A stretch of DNA of 64,000 nucleotides from Fluviicola taffensis DSM 16823. GTDB taxonomy: Bacteria > Bacteroidota > Bacteroidia > Flavobacteriales_D > Crocinitomicaceae. The stretch lies in the NCBI RefSeq assembly GCF_000194605.1, contig NC_015321.1, positions 3,224,001 to 3,288,000 on the forward strand. The letters run 5' to 3'. The translations under genes and the position numbers were made by a program. Within the stretch, counting starts at the first letter, position 1. Each line of letters begins with the position of its first letter. Positions 52,231 through 61,160 of this stretch are shown piece by piece. Below the pieces are notes generated by a model. It was not told the origin of the DNA. It searched no databases and saw only the letters and a list, made by a program, of their open reading frames with translations.

Positions 52231-52313
52231 TATAGACTTGAGACATTAGACTTGAGACATTAGACAAAGAACCCATCAAGTCTTTTGTCTAGCGTCTACA
52301 GTCTTAAATCTTT
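52231..52313. repeat. Intergenic heptad array, AGAC/GTCT type, with inverted second half
   Basis: AGACTTG, AGACATT, AGACTTG, AGACATT, AGACAAA, a short gap, then AGTCTTT, TGTCTAG, CGTCTAC, AGTCTTA, AATCTTT. Period 7. It fills the whole space between the gatB start and the stop of the purine phosphorylase gene. Confidence 0.9.
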
Positions 52314-53128
52314 TATATTTTTGAAATCAACTCACGCATAATCAAGGTCATTTTAGGCTCTTGTCTGCTTGCTACATCAATAACATCTTGTAAACTTACT
52401 TTTTGAATTTTCCCTGGAACTCCTAAATCTGTAATGATTGAGATTGCGAAACACGGGATTTCCATATGACGTGCAACGATTACTTCAGGAATAGTCGACA
52501 TTCCAACGGCATCTGCTCCAATTGCACGAACATATCCGTATTCAGCGGGAGTTTCCAATGTAGGACCAGTCAATGCAGCGTAAGTTCCAACGGAAACTTT
52601 GATGTTGTTATCTGTAGCAATTTTTTTAGCTACTTCAATCATAGAATGATCATAAGGCTCACTCATATCTGGGAAACGAGGGCCTAATTCATCAATGTTT
52701 TTACCAATCAAAGGATGTGCTGGGAACAAATTGATGTGGTCATTCAAAATCATAATTTCACCTACTTCGAAATCTGGATTTACACCTCCAGAAGCATTAC
52801 TTACAAACAAACGCTCAATTCCTAGTAATTTCATCACACGAACTGGGAAAGTAACTTGTTGCATGTTATACCCTTCGTAGAAATGGAAACGTCCTTGCAT
52901 AGCAACAACTTGTTTTCCACCTAGATTTCCAAAAATCAATTTTCCAGAATGACTTTCTACTGTTGAAATGGGAAAGTGAGGAATCTGATCGTAAGGAATC
53001 TCGTCAATTACTTCAATTTCTTTTACCAATCCGCCCAATCCAGTTCCTAGGATAATTCCAATGCTTGGTTTAATTTGCGTTTTGCTGTTGATATACTCAG
53101 CAGCTTGTTTCATTTGCTCTAACAACAT
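52313..53128 (-). CDS. Purine-nucleoside phosphorylase (class II type)
   Basis: 271 residues. Cleaves purine (deoxy)nucleosides with phosphate in salvage. Signature segments: IGIILGTGLGGLVKEI, STVESHSGKLIFG, MQGRFHFYEGYNMQQVTFPVRVM, NASGGVNPDF, GTYAALTGPTLETPAEYGY, IGADAVGMSTIPEVIVARH, which are those of trimeric guanosine/inosine-preferring enzymes. The start overlaps lpxK by 32 bases. Confidence 0.96.
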   Translation of the reverse strand: MLLEQMKQAAEYINSKTQIKPSIGIILGTGLGGLVKEIEVIDEIPYDQIPHFPISTVESHSGKLIFGNLGGKQVVAMQGRFHFYEGYNMQQVTFPVRVMKLLGIERLFVSNASGGVNPDFEVGEIMILNDHINLFPAHPLIGKNIDELGPRFPDMSEPYDHSMIEVAKKIATDNNIKVSVGTYAALTGPTLETPAEYGYVRAIGADAVGMSTIPEVIVARHMEIPCFAISIITDLGVPGKIQKVSLQDVIDVASRQEPKMTLIMRELISKI

Positions 53129-54137
53129 AATTTTTCAGTAAATCTTTAAAATGTGCTTCTCTATCTATTTTCAGTGATATGTTTTGTACGAAAAATGGGA
53201 TTCCGCTTTGCAAAATTTGATCTTTCCACTCTGCAAAACGAACGGCATCTTTTTCTGTCGTAACTACCACACATCGTTGGTTTGCAAAAGTAGCAACTTT
53301 TTGCTGAATTTGCTGAATATCGAGATGAGTAAAAGCGTGATGATCGGGAAATTTGAGTGATTCAACTTTGTGGTTTTCAGCTAAAAAACGATATAGTGGT
53401 TCAGGTTGGGCAATTCCAGTGACCAAAAGAATTTGATCGACAGGTTCCCAAATTTCTCCAAACAAGCCAGTTAAGTCACCATAAATCACTTCACTAAAGA
53501 AAATAAACTCTTTTGCTAGTGGAATTTTTTGGTAAAAATTCGTTTTGAAATTTTCAGAGAGATTGGAAGGACATTTTGTAACAACTACAATATCTGATCG
53601 CTTCATTCCAGCTCTTGGTTCTCTCAAATTCCCTGCTGGAAAAACGAAATCGCTAAAAATAGGTCGGTCGTAAGTCATTAACAAGATATTTAATCCCGAT
53701 TTTACAGCTCTGTGTTGAAACGCATCATCGAGTAAAATCAATGAATTTGAGGTGTTTTCTCGAATCCAGTCTACTCCAATTTGTCGTTTTTCGGAAACTA
53801 CCACTGGAATTTGTTGATTAAAATTGGTCCAATACATCATCGGTTCATCGCCCAATTCACTCGCTGTACTTGTTGCATTTGCAATGAATAATCCCTGTGT
53901 TTTTCTACCATAACCTCTAGAAAGAATAACCGTTTTTTTTTCTTCGAATAATTTAGCGATATACGCTGTGAGTGGCGATTTTCCAGTGCCTCCAACTGTA
54001 ATGTTTCCAATGCAGATAGAAGCTCCAGGGATTTGCTTGGATTTAAAAATTCCGATGTTGTAAAACCAATTCCGCAAACTCACAACTAGCCCGTAAAGCC
54101 AAGAGAAAGGAATAAGAAGCAAGCGGAATTTTTCCAT
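53097..54137 (-). CDS. lpxK: Tetraacyldisaccharide 4'-kinase LpxK
   Basis: 346 residues from the ATG at 54137; the frame is open to 54188, but this start gives the family N-terminus MEKFRLLLIPFSWLYGLVVSLRN with its membrane helix. The P-loop GNITVGGTGKSP (about 48-59), LSRGYGRKTQG, DDAFQHR and the Lys/Asp segment VVTTEKDAVRF are present. It phosphorylates the lipid A disaccharide at the inner membrane. A -7-like box TATCTTTA is only five bases upstream of the ATG. Confidence 0.94.
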   Translation of the reverse strand: MEKFRLLLIPFSWLYGLVVSLRNWFYNIGIFKSKQIPGASICIGNITVGGTGKSPLTAYIAKLFEEKKTVILSRGYGRKTQGLFIANATSTASELGDEPMMYWTNFNQQIPVVVSEKRQIGVDWIRENTSNSLILLDDAFQHRAVKSGLNILLMTYDRPIFSDFVFPAGNLREPRAGMKRSDIVVVTKCPSNLSENFKTNFYQKIPLAKEFIFFSEVIYGDLTGLFGEIWEPVDQILLVTGIAQPEPLYRFLAENHKVESLKFPDHHAFTHLDIQQIQQKVATFANQRCVVVTTEKDAVRFAEWKDQILQSGIPFFVQNISLKIDREAHFKDLLKNYVVRANETSC

Positions 54138-54142
54138 GAGGG

Positions 54143-54150
54143 TAAAGATA
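54143..54150 (-). promoter_or_regulatory. -7-like box of lpxK, close to start
   Basis: TATCTTTA on the minus strand, one base off TAnnTTTG, five bases before the ATG; would yield a leaderless message. Confidence 0.4.
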
Positions 54151-54213
54151 ATAGAATTCGAAGAAGCTAAAACTTGAAGTAAGCTCACATTATAAACTAT
54201 ATAACCTTTCGTG

Positions 54214-54250
54214 TTCCTGCGCCAACGCCGCAGCTAAGGCGTAAGCGTTC
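54214..54250 (+). repeat. Short interspersed palindromic element, GCTAARGC family, copy 3
   Basis: CCAACGCCGCAGCTAAGGCG followed by TAAGCGTTCC; the ends AACGC and GCGTT can pair. Related to the two copies around the thiamin leader. It lies in the divergent space between lpxK and the glycosyltransferase. Confidence 0.6.
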
Positions 54251-54282
54251 CGTGCAGTTACGTGGGGGGAAATAAAAAAACA

Positions 54283-54290
54283 TAAATTTG
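54283..54290 (+). promoter_or_regulatory. -7 promoter box of the glycosyltransferase gene, probably leaderless
   Basis: TAAATTTG, exact consensus, four bases before the ATG at 54295. Confidence 0.5.
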
Positions 54291-54294
54291 CTCA

Positions 54295-55278
54295 ATGGCT
54301 CTGATTTCGATTCTTACTCCGTACCGCAATGCTGAAAAGTACATCCGGGAAACTGCTTTGTCTATTTTAGCGCAAACGCACACCGATTGGGAGTGGATTT
54401 TGGTGAATGATCACAGCATTGAGAACGAACTGGAAGCAATTGCTGATTTGTTAAATGATCCAAGAATCAAATTACTTGAAAATAGCGGAAAAGGAATTGT
54501 GGATGCGCTTTGTACAGCTTTTGAGCATTCCAGTGGAGAATACATTACCCGCATGGATGCCGATGATGTGATGCCTGATTTCAAACTAGCCGAATTTGCG
54601 AAATTCTTTGAGAATGGAAAATCACAAATAGTAACTGGAAAAGTGACCTACTTTTCACAAACTGAATCCATTTCTTCGGGTTACTTGGCCTATGAAAAGT
54701 GGTTGAATGAGCGGATTGATAATCAAGATTTTTTGGCGCATATTTATCGTGAATGTTCAGTTGCCTCTGCAAATTGGATGATGCGTAAATCTGATTTGGA
54801 AAACTGTGGAGGTTTCGATGGACTTCGATATCCAGAGGATTACGATTTATTATTCCGGTGGTATGAAGCGGGTTATTCGATTAAAGGATTGGATTTAGTA
54901 ACTCATTTGTGGCGCGATCACGATTTGCGAACTTCCAAAACAAGTGAAAATTATCAGCAAAAGGCATTTTTTTCTCTGAAAGTTAATCGCTTTATTGAGT
55001 TGGATTGGGATCCAGATCTCCAATTGATTGTCAACGGGACAGGGCAGAAGGGACGTTTAACGGCGAAAATTCTACTTGAAAAGAACGTTTCGTTTGTTTG
55101 GGTTTCTCATGAAGCTGAAAAATTTACGAGGGGTGTTTTTGGACATCCGATTGTTGGGCTAAATGGTCTTTCAAATTGCTATCAGGCACAAATTTTAAAT
55201 ACGACCTTGCTTCCAGAACTCGAATTAAAAGCATTCTATGGAAAAGTAATTTCTAAAATCTATTTTTATCAGTTGTAA
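54295..55278 (+). CDS. Family 2 glycosyltransferase
   Basis: 327 residues, no signal peptide. GT-A fold: ISILTPYRNAEKYIRETALSILAQTHTDWEWILVNDHS (nucleotide side), YITRMDADDV with the DXD-type metal motif (about 84-92), and YPEDYDLLFRWYEAGYS carrying the catalytic-base ED. The C-terminal ~90 residues are less typical. Transfers a sugar to an unknown acceptor at the cytosolic face; divergent to lpxK, but no clear pathway link. Confidence 0.9.
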   Translation: MALISILTPYRNAEKYIRETALSILAQTHTDWEWILVNDHSIENELEAIADLLNDPRIKLLENSGKGIVDALCTAFEHSSGEYITRMDADDVMPDFKLAEFAKFFENGKSQIVTGKVTYFSQTESISSGYLAYEKWLNERIDNQDFLAHIYRECSVASANWMMRKSDLENCGGFDGLRYPEDYDLLFRWYEAGYSIKGLDLVTHLWRDHDLRTSKTSENYQQKAFFSLKVNRFIELDWDPDLQLIVNGTGQKGRLTAKILLEKNVSFVWVSHEAEKFTRGVFGHPIVGLNGLSNCYQAQILNTTLLPELELKAFYGKVISKIYFYQL

Positions 55279-55293
55279 AATTCTATTTCCATG

Positions 55294-55704
55294 CTAGAAT
55301 CCCAGAAAAAAGATCTGGAAGAAACTCTTGTCTGATAATTGGATTGCTGGAATACTCAAACTGTGCAGAAAAACAGTAGTTGATCTGGTCAAAATCATTA
55401 CAATAATAAGGAGTGTCAAGGTCTGAAAGTAGTAAGATTTTTTTCTCTTTTGATGTTTGACGATTGGTTTGAACTGATTAAAATGAAAGCTTCGTGATTT
55501 GATGAGTTGAAACAAATAAATCAGAGTCGCTAATAAGAGCACATAAACAGGAATGCAAATGAAGTTTCTTGCAAAAGACCAGAGTTCTATTTGAGGCAAT
55601 AATTTTAACAGGTAGTTTAGTTCGTTAAATAGATTGGTATTTGTGAATGCTAGAATAACCCAAAGTAGTGCGAGGGTGATAACTGACAATTGTTTTTTGT
55701 TCAT
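55294..55704 (-). CDS. Small membrane protein of unknown function
   Basis: 136 residues with about three membrane helices (about 8-26, 48-68, 92-112) and a basic loop (KHQKRKKSYY). I do not recognise the family. It converges on the glycosyltransferase gene with 15 bases between stops and no clear terminator. Confidence 0.65.
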   Translation of the reverse strand: MNKKQLSVITLALLWVILAFTNTNLFNELNYLLKLLPQIELWSFARNFICIPVYVLLLATLIYLFQLIKSRSFHFNQFKPIVKHQKRKKSYYFQTLTLLIIVMILTRSTTVFLHSLSIPAIQLSDKSFFQIFFLGF

Positions 55705-55843
55705 CTTTTAGTACTTCTAATCAATATATTTTTTACCCAGATTTTAGGAGGATTTGAATTAGTCCTTTTTGATTGTTTCGGTTACGTCATCTTAATGTTT
55801 GCCTTAACCAGATCTTTCTCCTCGATAGACTCACACTTTTTCT

Positions 55844-55851
55844 TATTTTTG
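55844..55851 (+). promoter_or_regulatory. -7 promoter box of the Nif3 gene
   Basis: TATTTTTG, 21 bases before the ATG at 55873. Confidence 0.5.
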
Positions 55852-55872
55852 ATATTCAAAAGTAACTAGAAT

Positions 55873-56967
55873 ATGCAAGTTAAAGAGCTCGTTTCGTTTT
55901 TAAATCAAATAGCACCGTTTACCTATCAAGAATCCTATGACAATTCGGGATTGTTGGTTGGTGATTCAACTGCTGAAATCACAGGAGTGGTAGTTGCCTT
56001 GGATTGCATTGAATCAGTCATTGATGAAGCAATTTTGCATGGAGCGAATGTGGTTTTGACGCATCATCCCATCATTTTCAGGGGATTGAAACGAATTACA
56101 GGAGCAAATTATGTGGAAAGAACGGTTTTAAAAGCCATCAAAAACGAGATCAATTTAATTGCTATTCATACGAATTTGGACAATGTTCATTTTGGAGTGA
56201 ATCACATCATTTCAGATAAATTGGGATTGACGAATGTAAAGATCTTAAATCCGAAAGCTGCTACCAATTATAAACTCGCTGTTTTTGCTCCCGAAACACA
56301 TGCGAATTTAATCAGAGAATCCATGGCGAAAGCGGGTGCAGGCTACATTGGATCGTATGATTCGTGTAGTTTTACATCAAGTGGAGAAGGCCGATTCAGA
56401 CCAGATTCGGATGCGGTTCCTTTTATTGGAAAAGCTGGAGAATTGGAAGTGGTGAAAGAAGTAAAAATCGAAGTCATTGTTTCCGAACATGCTGTTTCAG
56501 CGGTGTTGGAAGCAATGAAAGTTACGCATCCGTATGAAGAGATAGCTCATGATATAATCGGATTGACAAATACCAATGAATATATTGGAAGCGGAATGAT
56601 TGGCCAGTTAGATCAAGAGATGGAAGTGATGGAATTTCTGAATTTTGTGAAAAAGACTTTTCATTGCGGAAGTATTCGCTATACAAATCCAACCAAGTCG
56701 ATGGTGAAGACCATTGCTGTTTGCGGAGGGGCTGGAAGTTTTCTGTTGAAAGATGCCATTCGCGCAAAAGCAGACGTTTTTATTACGGGAGATTTTAAAT
56801 ACCACGAATTTTTTGATGCTGAAAACCACTTAATGATTGCTGATATTGGACATTTTGAGTCGGAACAATATACTTCTGAATGGTTAGTAGCGCAATTGAA
56901 TAAAAAATTTACTACCTTTGCGGTTCGTTTAACGAGTGTAAATACGAATCCGATAAATTATCTCTAA
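55873..56967 (+). CDS. Nif3-like dinuclear metal centre protein
   Basis: 364 residues, the longer form with an inserted PII-like domain (about 130-235). Metal-binding segments: VVLTHHPIIFRGLKRI (two His), AIHTNLDNVHFGVN, and at the C-terminus ADIGHFESEQYTSEW. Conserved widely as a hexameric toroid, possibly GTP cyclohydrolase-related or a hydrolase; function is not settled. Three bases before the zinc-ribbon gene, so co-transcribed; that pairing is frequent in Bacteroidetes. Confidence 0.93.
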   Translation: MQVKELVSFLNQIAPFTYQESYDNSGLLVGDSTAEITGVVVALDCIESVIDEAILHGANVVLTHHPIIFRGLKRITGANYVERTVLKAIKNEINLIAIHTNLDNVHFGVNHIISDKLGLTNVKILNPKAATNYKLAVFAPETHANLIRESMAKAGAGYIGSYDSCSFTSSGEGRFRPDSDAVPFIGKAGELEVVKEVKIEVIVSEHAVSAVLEAMKVTHPYEEIAHDIIGLTNTNEYIGSGMIGQLDQEMEVMEFLNFVKKTFHCGSIRYTNPTKSMVKTIAVCGGAGSFLLKDAIRAKADVFITGDFKYHEFFDAENHLMIADIGHFESEQYTSEWLVAQLNKKFTTFAVRLTSVNTNPINYL

Positions 56968-56970
56968 AGT

Positions 56971-57723
56971 ATGGCTGCAAAAGCAAGTACAAAAGAAACA
57001 ACAGTTGCTGAAAAGTTGGACGCATTGTATGCGTTGCAAAAGATTGATTCTCAAATCGATAAAATTAGAACCGTACGTGGTGAATTGCCTTTGGAGGTGC
57101 AAGATTTGGAGGACGAGATCGAAGGGTTAGAGACTAGAATCAAGAACCTACAGGAAGAAGCGAAAGAAATGGATACTGAAGTTGCAGATCGTAAGATGGC
57201 AATGAAAGATGCTGACGCTGCTATTTTGAAGTTCAAGGATCAACAAAATAATGTACGTAACAATCGTGAATTCGAATCGTTGGCAAAAGAAATCGAATAC
57301 CAAGAGTTGGAGATTAAATTGCACGATAAACGTATGAAAGAAACTAAAATCAAGATTACTTCTAAAAAAGAAGTGCTTGACGAAGCGAAAGAGCGTTTGG
57401 AAATGCGTAAAGGCGATTTGAAAGTGAAACAAGATGAGTTGAACGAAATCGTTGGTGAAACACAAAAAGAAGAAGAAGGATTGATCGCTCAGTCTGAGAA
57501 AGCAAAATCATTGATAGATTCTCGTTTAATTGCAGCTTACTCTCGTTTGCGTGAGAATGCGAAAAACGGATTAGCTGTTGTTGGTGTTGACCGTGATTCT
57601 TGTGGAGGATGTTTTAATAAAATTCCACCACAACGTCAATTAGATATTGATACACGTAGAAAAGTAATTGTTTGCGAACATTGCGGAAGAATTTTAGTTC
57701 CTTCAGAAGTAATTGAGGAATAA
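56971..57723 (+). CDS. Coiled-coil protein with C-terminal C4 zinc ribbon
   Basis: 250 residues. A long antiparallel coiled coil (about 10-185, dense Glu/Lys heptads) leads to a zinc ribbon CGGCFNKIPPQRQLD...VIVCEHCGRIL (about 210-240), the zf-RING_7/CT398 family. Role not settled; nucleic-acid or protein tethering has been proposed for relatives. Its operon partner is the Nif3 gene. A strong terminator follows. Confidence 0.92.
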   Translation: MAAKASTKETTVAEKLDALYALQKIDSQIDKIRTVRGELPLEVQDLEDEIEGLETRIKNLQEEAKEMDTEVADRKMAMKDADAAILKFKDQQNNVRNNREFESLAKEIEYQELEIKLHDKRMKETKIKITSKKEVLDEAKERLEMRKGDLKVKQDELNEIVGETQKEEEGLIAQSEKAKSLIDSRLIAAYSRLRENAKNGLAVVGVDRDSCGGCFNKIPPQRQLDIDTRRKVIVCEHCGRILVPSEVIEE

Positions 57724-57741
57724 ATAAACACAATATTTGTT

Positions 57742-57770
57742 AAAAAAGGGACGGTTTTCGTCCCTTTTTT
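57742..57770 (+). terminator. Rho-independent terminator
   Basis: AAAAAAGGGACG / CGTCCCTTTTTT, loop GTTTT, 18 bases after the zinc-ribbon gene. Confidence 0.95.
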
Positions 57771-57850
57771 GGTTTTTACAATTAGCCTGAAATAGCCTGA
57801 TATAATTGTTTTAGAACAGATTAATTCCTGCAATAAAGATCCTCAAAGCA

Positions 57851-57886
57851 TCATTCGTAATTCGCAATTAGGTATTCGTAATTCAC
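57851..57886. repeat. Short heptad array, ATTCGTA type
   Basis: ATTCGTA, ATTCGCA, ATTAGGT, ATTCGTA, ATTCACT at period 7: five degenerate units of the words found as perfect arrays at 47454-47600 (ATTCGTA is the reverse complement of TACGAAT). Just upstream of the ccsBA promoter. Confidence 0.8.
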
Positions 57887-57893
57887 TTGTTAT

Positions 57894-57928
57894 TTTGAGC
57901 TGAAAACCCAAACGAATCCGTATTTTTG
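57894..57928 (+). promoter_or_regulatory. Promoter of the ccsBA operon
   Basis: TTTG (57894-57897), 23-base spacer, TATTTTTG (57921-57928), then 28 bases to the ATG. Confidence 0.6.
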
Positions 57929-57956
57929 CACCAGAAAATTATCAATCCGTTTTCAC

Positions 57957-60900
57957 ATGGAAAAACTAGCAAAAGGACTTTTCTCGATGAGAGCAATGGC
58001 AATGGGATTATTCATCTTCCTAACTGCAATTGCAATAGCAACATTCATTGAGTCGTACGAAACTACTCAAGCAGCCAAGCTTTGGGTTTACAATGCTAAA
58101 TGGTTTGAATTGCTATTAGCTTTCTTGAGTGTGAATTTAATTGCGAATATTTTCCGCTACCAAATGTGGAGACGAGAGAAAATTGCTGTGCTACTTTTCC
58201 ATATTTCGTTTATCGTTATTATTCTTGGAGCATGGATTACACGTTATGTAAGTTATGAAGGAATGATGATGATTCGGGAAGGTGAATCATCGAATGTTGT
58301 TTATACATCAGATCCGTATTTATGGGTGAATGTGAATGACGGGAAGAAGTATCAACTGACAGACCATGTAAAAACTTTTTTGGCTGAATCTTATCCATTT
58401 AATTCTGCAAACTTAGATATCGAATTTCCAGGTCATAAAAACCAGGTTACGATGGAATACGTTGATTTTAAATCGAAGCAGATTGATACCATTAAAATTG
58501 ATTCAAAATACAAAACAAGTGCTTTGGATATTGTGACCGACGGAATGAAATCCAATTATGTCATCAATGATGAAATTTTCTCCGTAAATGGTTTAAATAT
58601 TGCTTTTTCAGAGCAATTGGTAAATGGAGTGAATGTTTACCGTAAGAATGACACTTTGCGGTTAAGACCAAATATGCCTTTGCAATACATTCCGATGAAG
58701 GAAATGCAAAAAGCGCGTCAAAGTGGAATTGCTCCACCAGATTCTGTTTTTGTGAAAGTTGCCCCAGGAGAAGAAGTTGTTTTTGCAACGACTACTTTGT
58801 ATCAAATTGCTGGACAACAATTCGTGTTTAAGCAAGAGATTCCGAATGTTGGAAAGATATTAATGCCATCTGGAAAAAGAGATGTTGGTTCAGATTATTT
58901 AACCGTAAAAATTACAGATGGTTCCAAATCAAAGATTGTTCGCTTGCGAGGAGGTGAGAAAATGATCGGAGAGCCTGTTTTCTTCGAGTTTAATGGATTG
59001 AATTACCGAATGGAATACGGGATGAGACGAATCAAAATTCCATTCTATATGAAATGCAACGACTTTATGTTGGATCGTTATCCAGGTTCAGATATGCCTT
59101 CCTCATATTCAAGTGATTTACAGGTTTTAGATACTGCAAACAATGAATTTGGTACAAAGCACGTATTCATGAATCATGTATTGGATTATGGTGGTTATCG
59201 TTTCTTCCAATCTTCTTATGATGCAGATGAAAAAGGAACAATTTTGAGTGTAAATCACGATTTTTGGGGAACGAACGTAACGTATTTAGGATATTTAATG
59301 ATGTTTATAGGAATGATTTTTAGTTTGTTTGCTCCAAGTTCCCGTTTTAGAGAGCTTTTATCCAATTTAAAAACTTCCAATGCTAAAAAGGCATTAAGTG
59401 TTCTATTTGCATTAAGTTCTGTATTTTCATTTGCTCAGGAATCACATGATCACGACCATAGCCATCATACCCATGAGCATTCACAAGAACAACCGATTAC
59501 CGAATTTAAAAACCCAGTAGTTTATTTTATCTCAGAGGATCAAAGTGATGAATTGGCAAGTTTATTAGTTCAAGATAATAGAGGTCGGATTATTCCAATA
59601 CATACACTATCTGATCAGCTTTTGCGAAAATTGTACAGAGCAAATAAATATCAAGACAGAAATGCTGTTCAAACGATTATAAGCATGCACATGTATCCAG
59701 ATTATTGGATGAATGAAAAAGTGATCTTGGTTCCAGCAGCTTTATTTGAACAATACAATTTGACCCAGTATGTTTCCTTTAGAGAATTGACGGACGAAAC
59801 TGGTAATTTCAAGTGGATTGATGATTACAATGTGGCTTTGCAAAAACCAGAATCACAGCAATCGGAGACTCAGAAGAAGCTTATTAAACTAGGAGAGAAG
59901 TATCAAGTGTTTGCAGGTGTTATTAATTGGAATTTCATGAAGATTATTCCATTAAAAGGAGATTCAGGAAACCGTTGGTTTATGCCTTTTAATCAGGAAT
60001 TGATGCAAAAAGATAGCCTTACGAGTCGTTTAGCTTTGAGCTATATTAGTTCTTTGAATGATGCTGCAAAATCGAATAATAATTTTAAGAAATCTGCCAA
60101 CTTATTGAATGATTTGAAGCAGCAGCAACGGAAATTAGCTCCAGTATCAATTCTTCCAACTGAGTCTCATGTTAAAATGGAAGTGTTGTACAATAAAATG
60201 CAAATTTTCAAGAATTGTGAGTATTCTTATTTGTTAATCGGTTTGATTTTAATGATTGTATTTTTTATTCGAGTATTGTTCAATCCTTCGGATAAATCAG
60301 AAAAGCGTTATATGACTATTCGTAAAGTGCTTGTTTTCTTTTTAGTTATTATTTTCTTGTATCATGGCGCTGGTTTAGGTATGAGATGGTACATTTCTGG
60401 TCATGCACCTTGGAGTGATGGATATGAGGCGGTTGTTTTTATTGCTTGGATCACCATGCTTGCAGGATTGATTTTCTCTCGTGCAAATGCGGGAATATTG
60501 GCTGGATCTGCCTTACTTGCAGCATTCATGATATTCGTTACTGAAATGAATTTATTGGATCCAGAAATTACAAACCTTCAACCTGTATTGAAAAGTTATT
60601 GGTTGATGATTCACGTAGCAATTATTACGAGCAGTTATGGTTTCTTAGGATTGGCTTGTATTTTGGGAATATTTAATATGATCTTGTATATTTTCCGAAG
60701 CCCATCCAATGGAGGCAGCGTTACCAAAAATATCAATGAATTAACCTACGTTTCTGAAATGACTATGACAGTTGGTTTATTTATGTTGACAATAGGAACA
60801 TTCCTTGGAGGGATTTGGGCCAACGAATCTTGGGGAAGATATTGGGGCTGGGATCCGAAAGAAACGTGGGCTTTGGTTTCCGTTTTGGTTTATTCAATCG

Positions 60901-61160
60901 TTTTGCATTTTAGATTTATTCCTGGCTTAAAAGGGAAGTTTGCTTTCAACGTAGCAAGTATGTGGGGTTACGCGGCCATTTTGTTTACGTTCTTCGGGGT
61001 GAATTTTATCTTGGTGGGTTTACATTCTTACGCAAATGGAGATGGTTCTGTGAATTTGCCTGGATACGTTTGGATAATGATAGCTGGATTCTTAGTTGTT
61101 ACAATTATTGCTGGAATTCGAAATAAGCAGTATCTTAAAGCTCAAAGAGAATTACTATGA
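57957..61160 (+). CDS. ccsBA: Fused cytochrome c synthase CcsB-CcsA (system II haem lyase)
   Basis: 1067 residues. The N-terminal ResB/CcsB part (helices at about 15-35, 55-75, 80-100 and about 440-460 around a large periplasmic domain) is followed by a region that looks like a buried signal peptide (LSVLFALSSVFSFAQ, about 480-495), a His-rich stretch (ESHDHDHSHHTHEHSQ) and a second periplasmic segment. The CcsA part (about 765-1060) holds the tryptophan-rich haem motif WGRYWGWDPKETWAL and conserved periplasmic His residues. It exports haem and attaches it to CXXCH motifs, which the MbnH-like protein here would need. Overlaps gpx by 4 bases. Confidence 0.95.
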   Translation: MEKLAKGLFSMRAMAMGLFIFLTAIAIATFIESYETTQAAKLWVYNAKWFELLLAFLSVNLIANIFRYQMWRREKIAVLLFHISFIVIILGAWITRYVSYEGMMMIREGESSNVVYTSDPYLWVNVNDGKKYQLTDHVKTFLAESYPFNSANLDIEFPGHKNQVTMEYVDFKSKQIDTIKIDSKYKTSALDIVTDGMKSNYVINDEIFSVNGLNIAFSEQLVNGVNVYRKNDTLRLRPNMPLQYIPMKEMQKARQSGIAPPDSVFVKVAPGEEVVFATTTLYQIAGQQFVFKQEIPNVGKILMPSGKRDVGSDYLTVKITDGSKSKIVRLRGGEKMIGEPVFFEFNGLNYRMEYGMRRIKIPFYMKCNDFMLDRYPGSDMPSSYSSDLQVLDTANNEFGTKHVFMNHVLDYGGYRFFQSSYDADEKGTILSVNHDFWGTNVTYLGYLMMFIGMIFSLFAPSSRFRELLSNLKTSNAKKALSVLFALSSVFSFAQESHDHDHSHHTHEHSQEQPITEFKNPVVYFISEDQSDELASLLVQDNRGRIIPIHTLSDQLLRKLYRANKYQDRNAVQTIISMHMYPDYWMNEKVILVPAALFEQYNLTQYVSFRELTDETGNFKWIDDYNVALQKPESQQSETQKKLIKLGEKYQVFAGVINWNFMKIIPLKGDSGNRWFMPFNQELMQKDSLTSRLALSYISSLNDAAKSNNNFKKSANLLNDLKQQQRKLAPVSILPTESHVKMEVLYNKMQIFKNCEYSYLLIGLILMIVFFIRVLFNPSDKSEKRYMTIRKVLVFFLVIIFLYHGAGLGMRWYISGHAPWSDGYEAVVFIAWITMLAGLIFSRANAGILAGSALLAAFMIFVTEMNLLDPEITNLQPVLKSYWLMIHVAIITSSYGFLGLACILGIFNMILYIFRSPSNGGSVTKNINELTYVSEMTMTVGLFMLTIGTFLGGIWANESWGRYWGWDPKETWALVSVLVYSIVLHFRFIPGLKGKFAFNVASMWGYAAILFTFFGVNFILVGLHSYANGDGSVNLPGYVWIMIAGFLVVTIIAGIRNKQYLKAQRELL

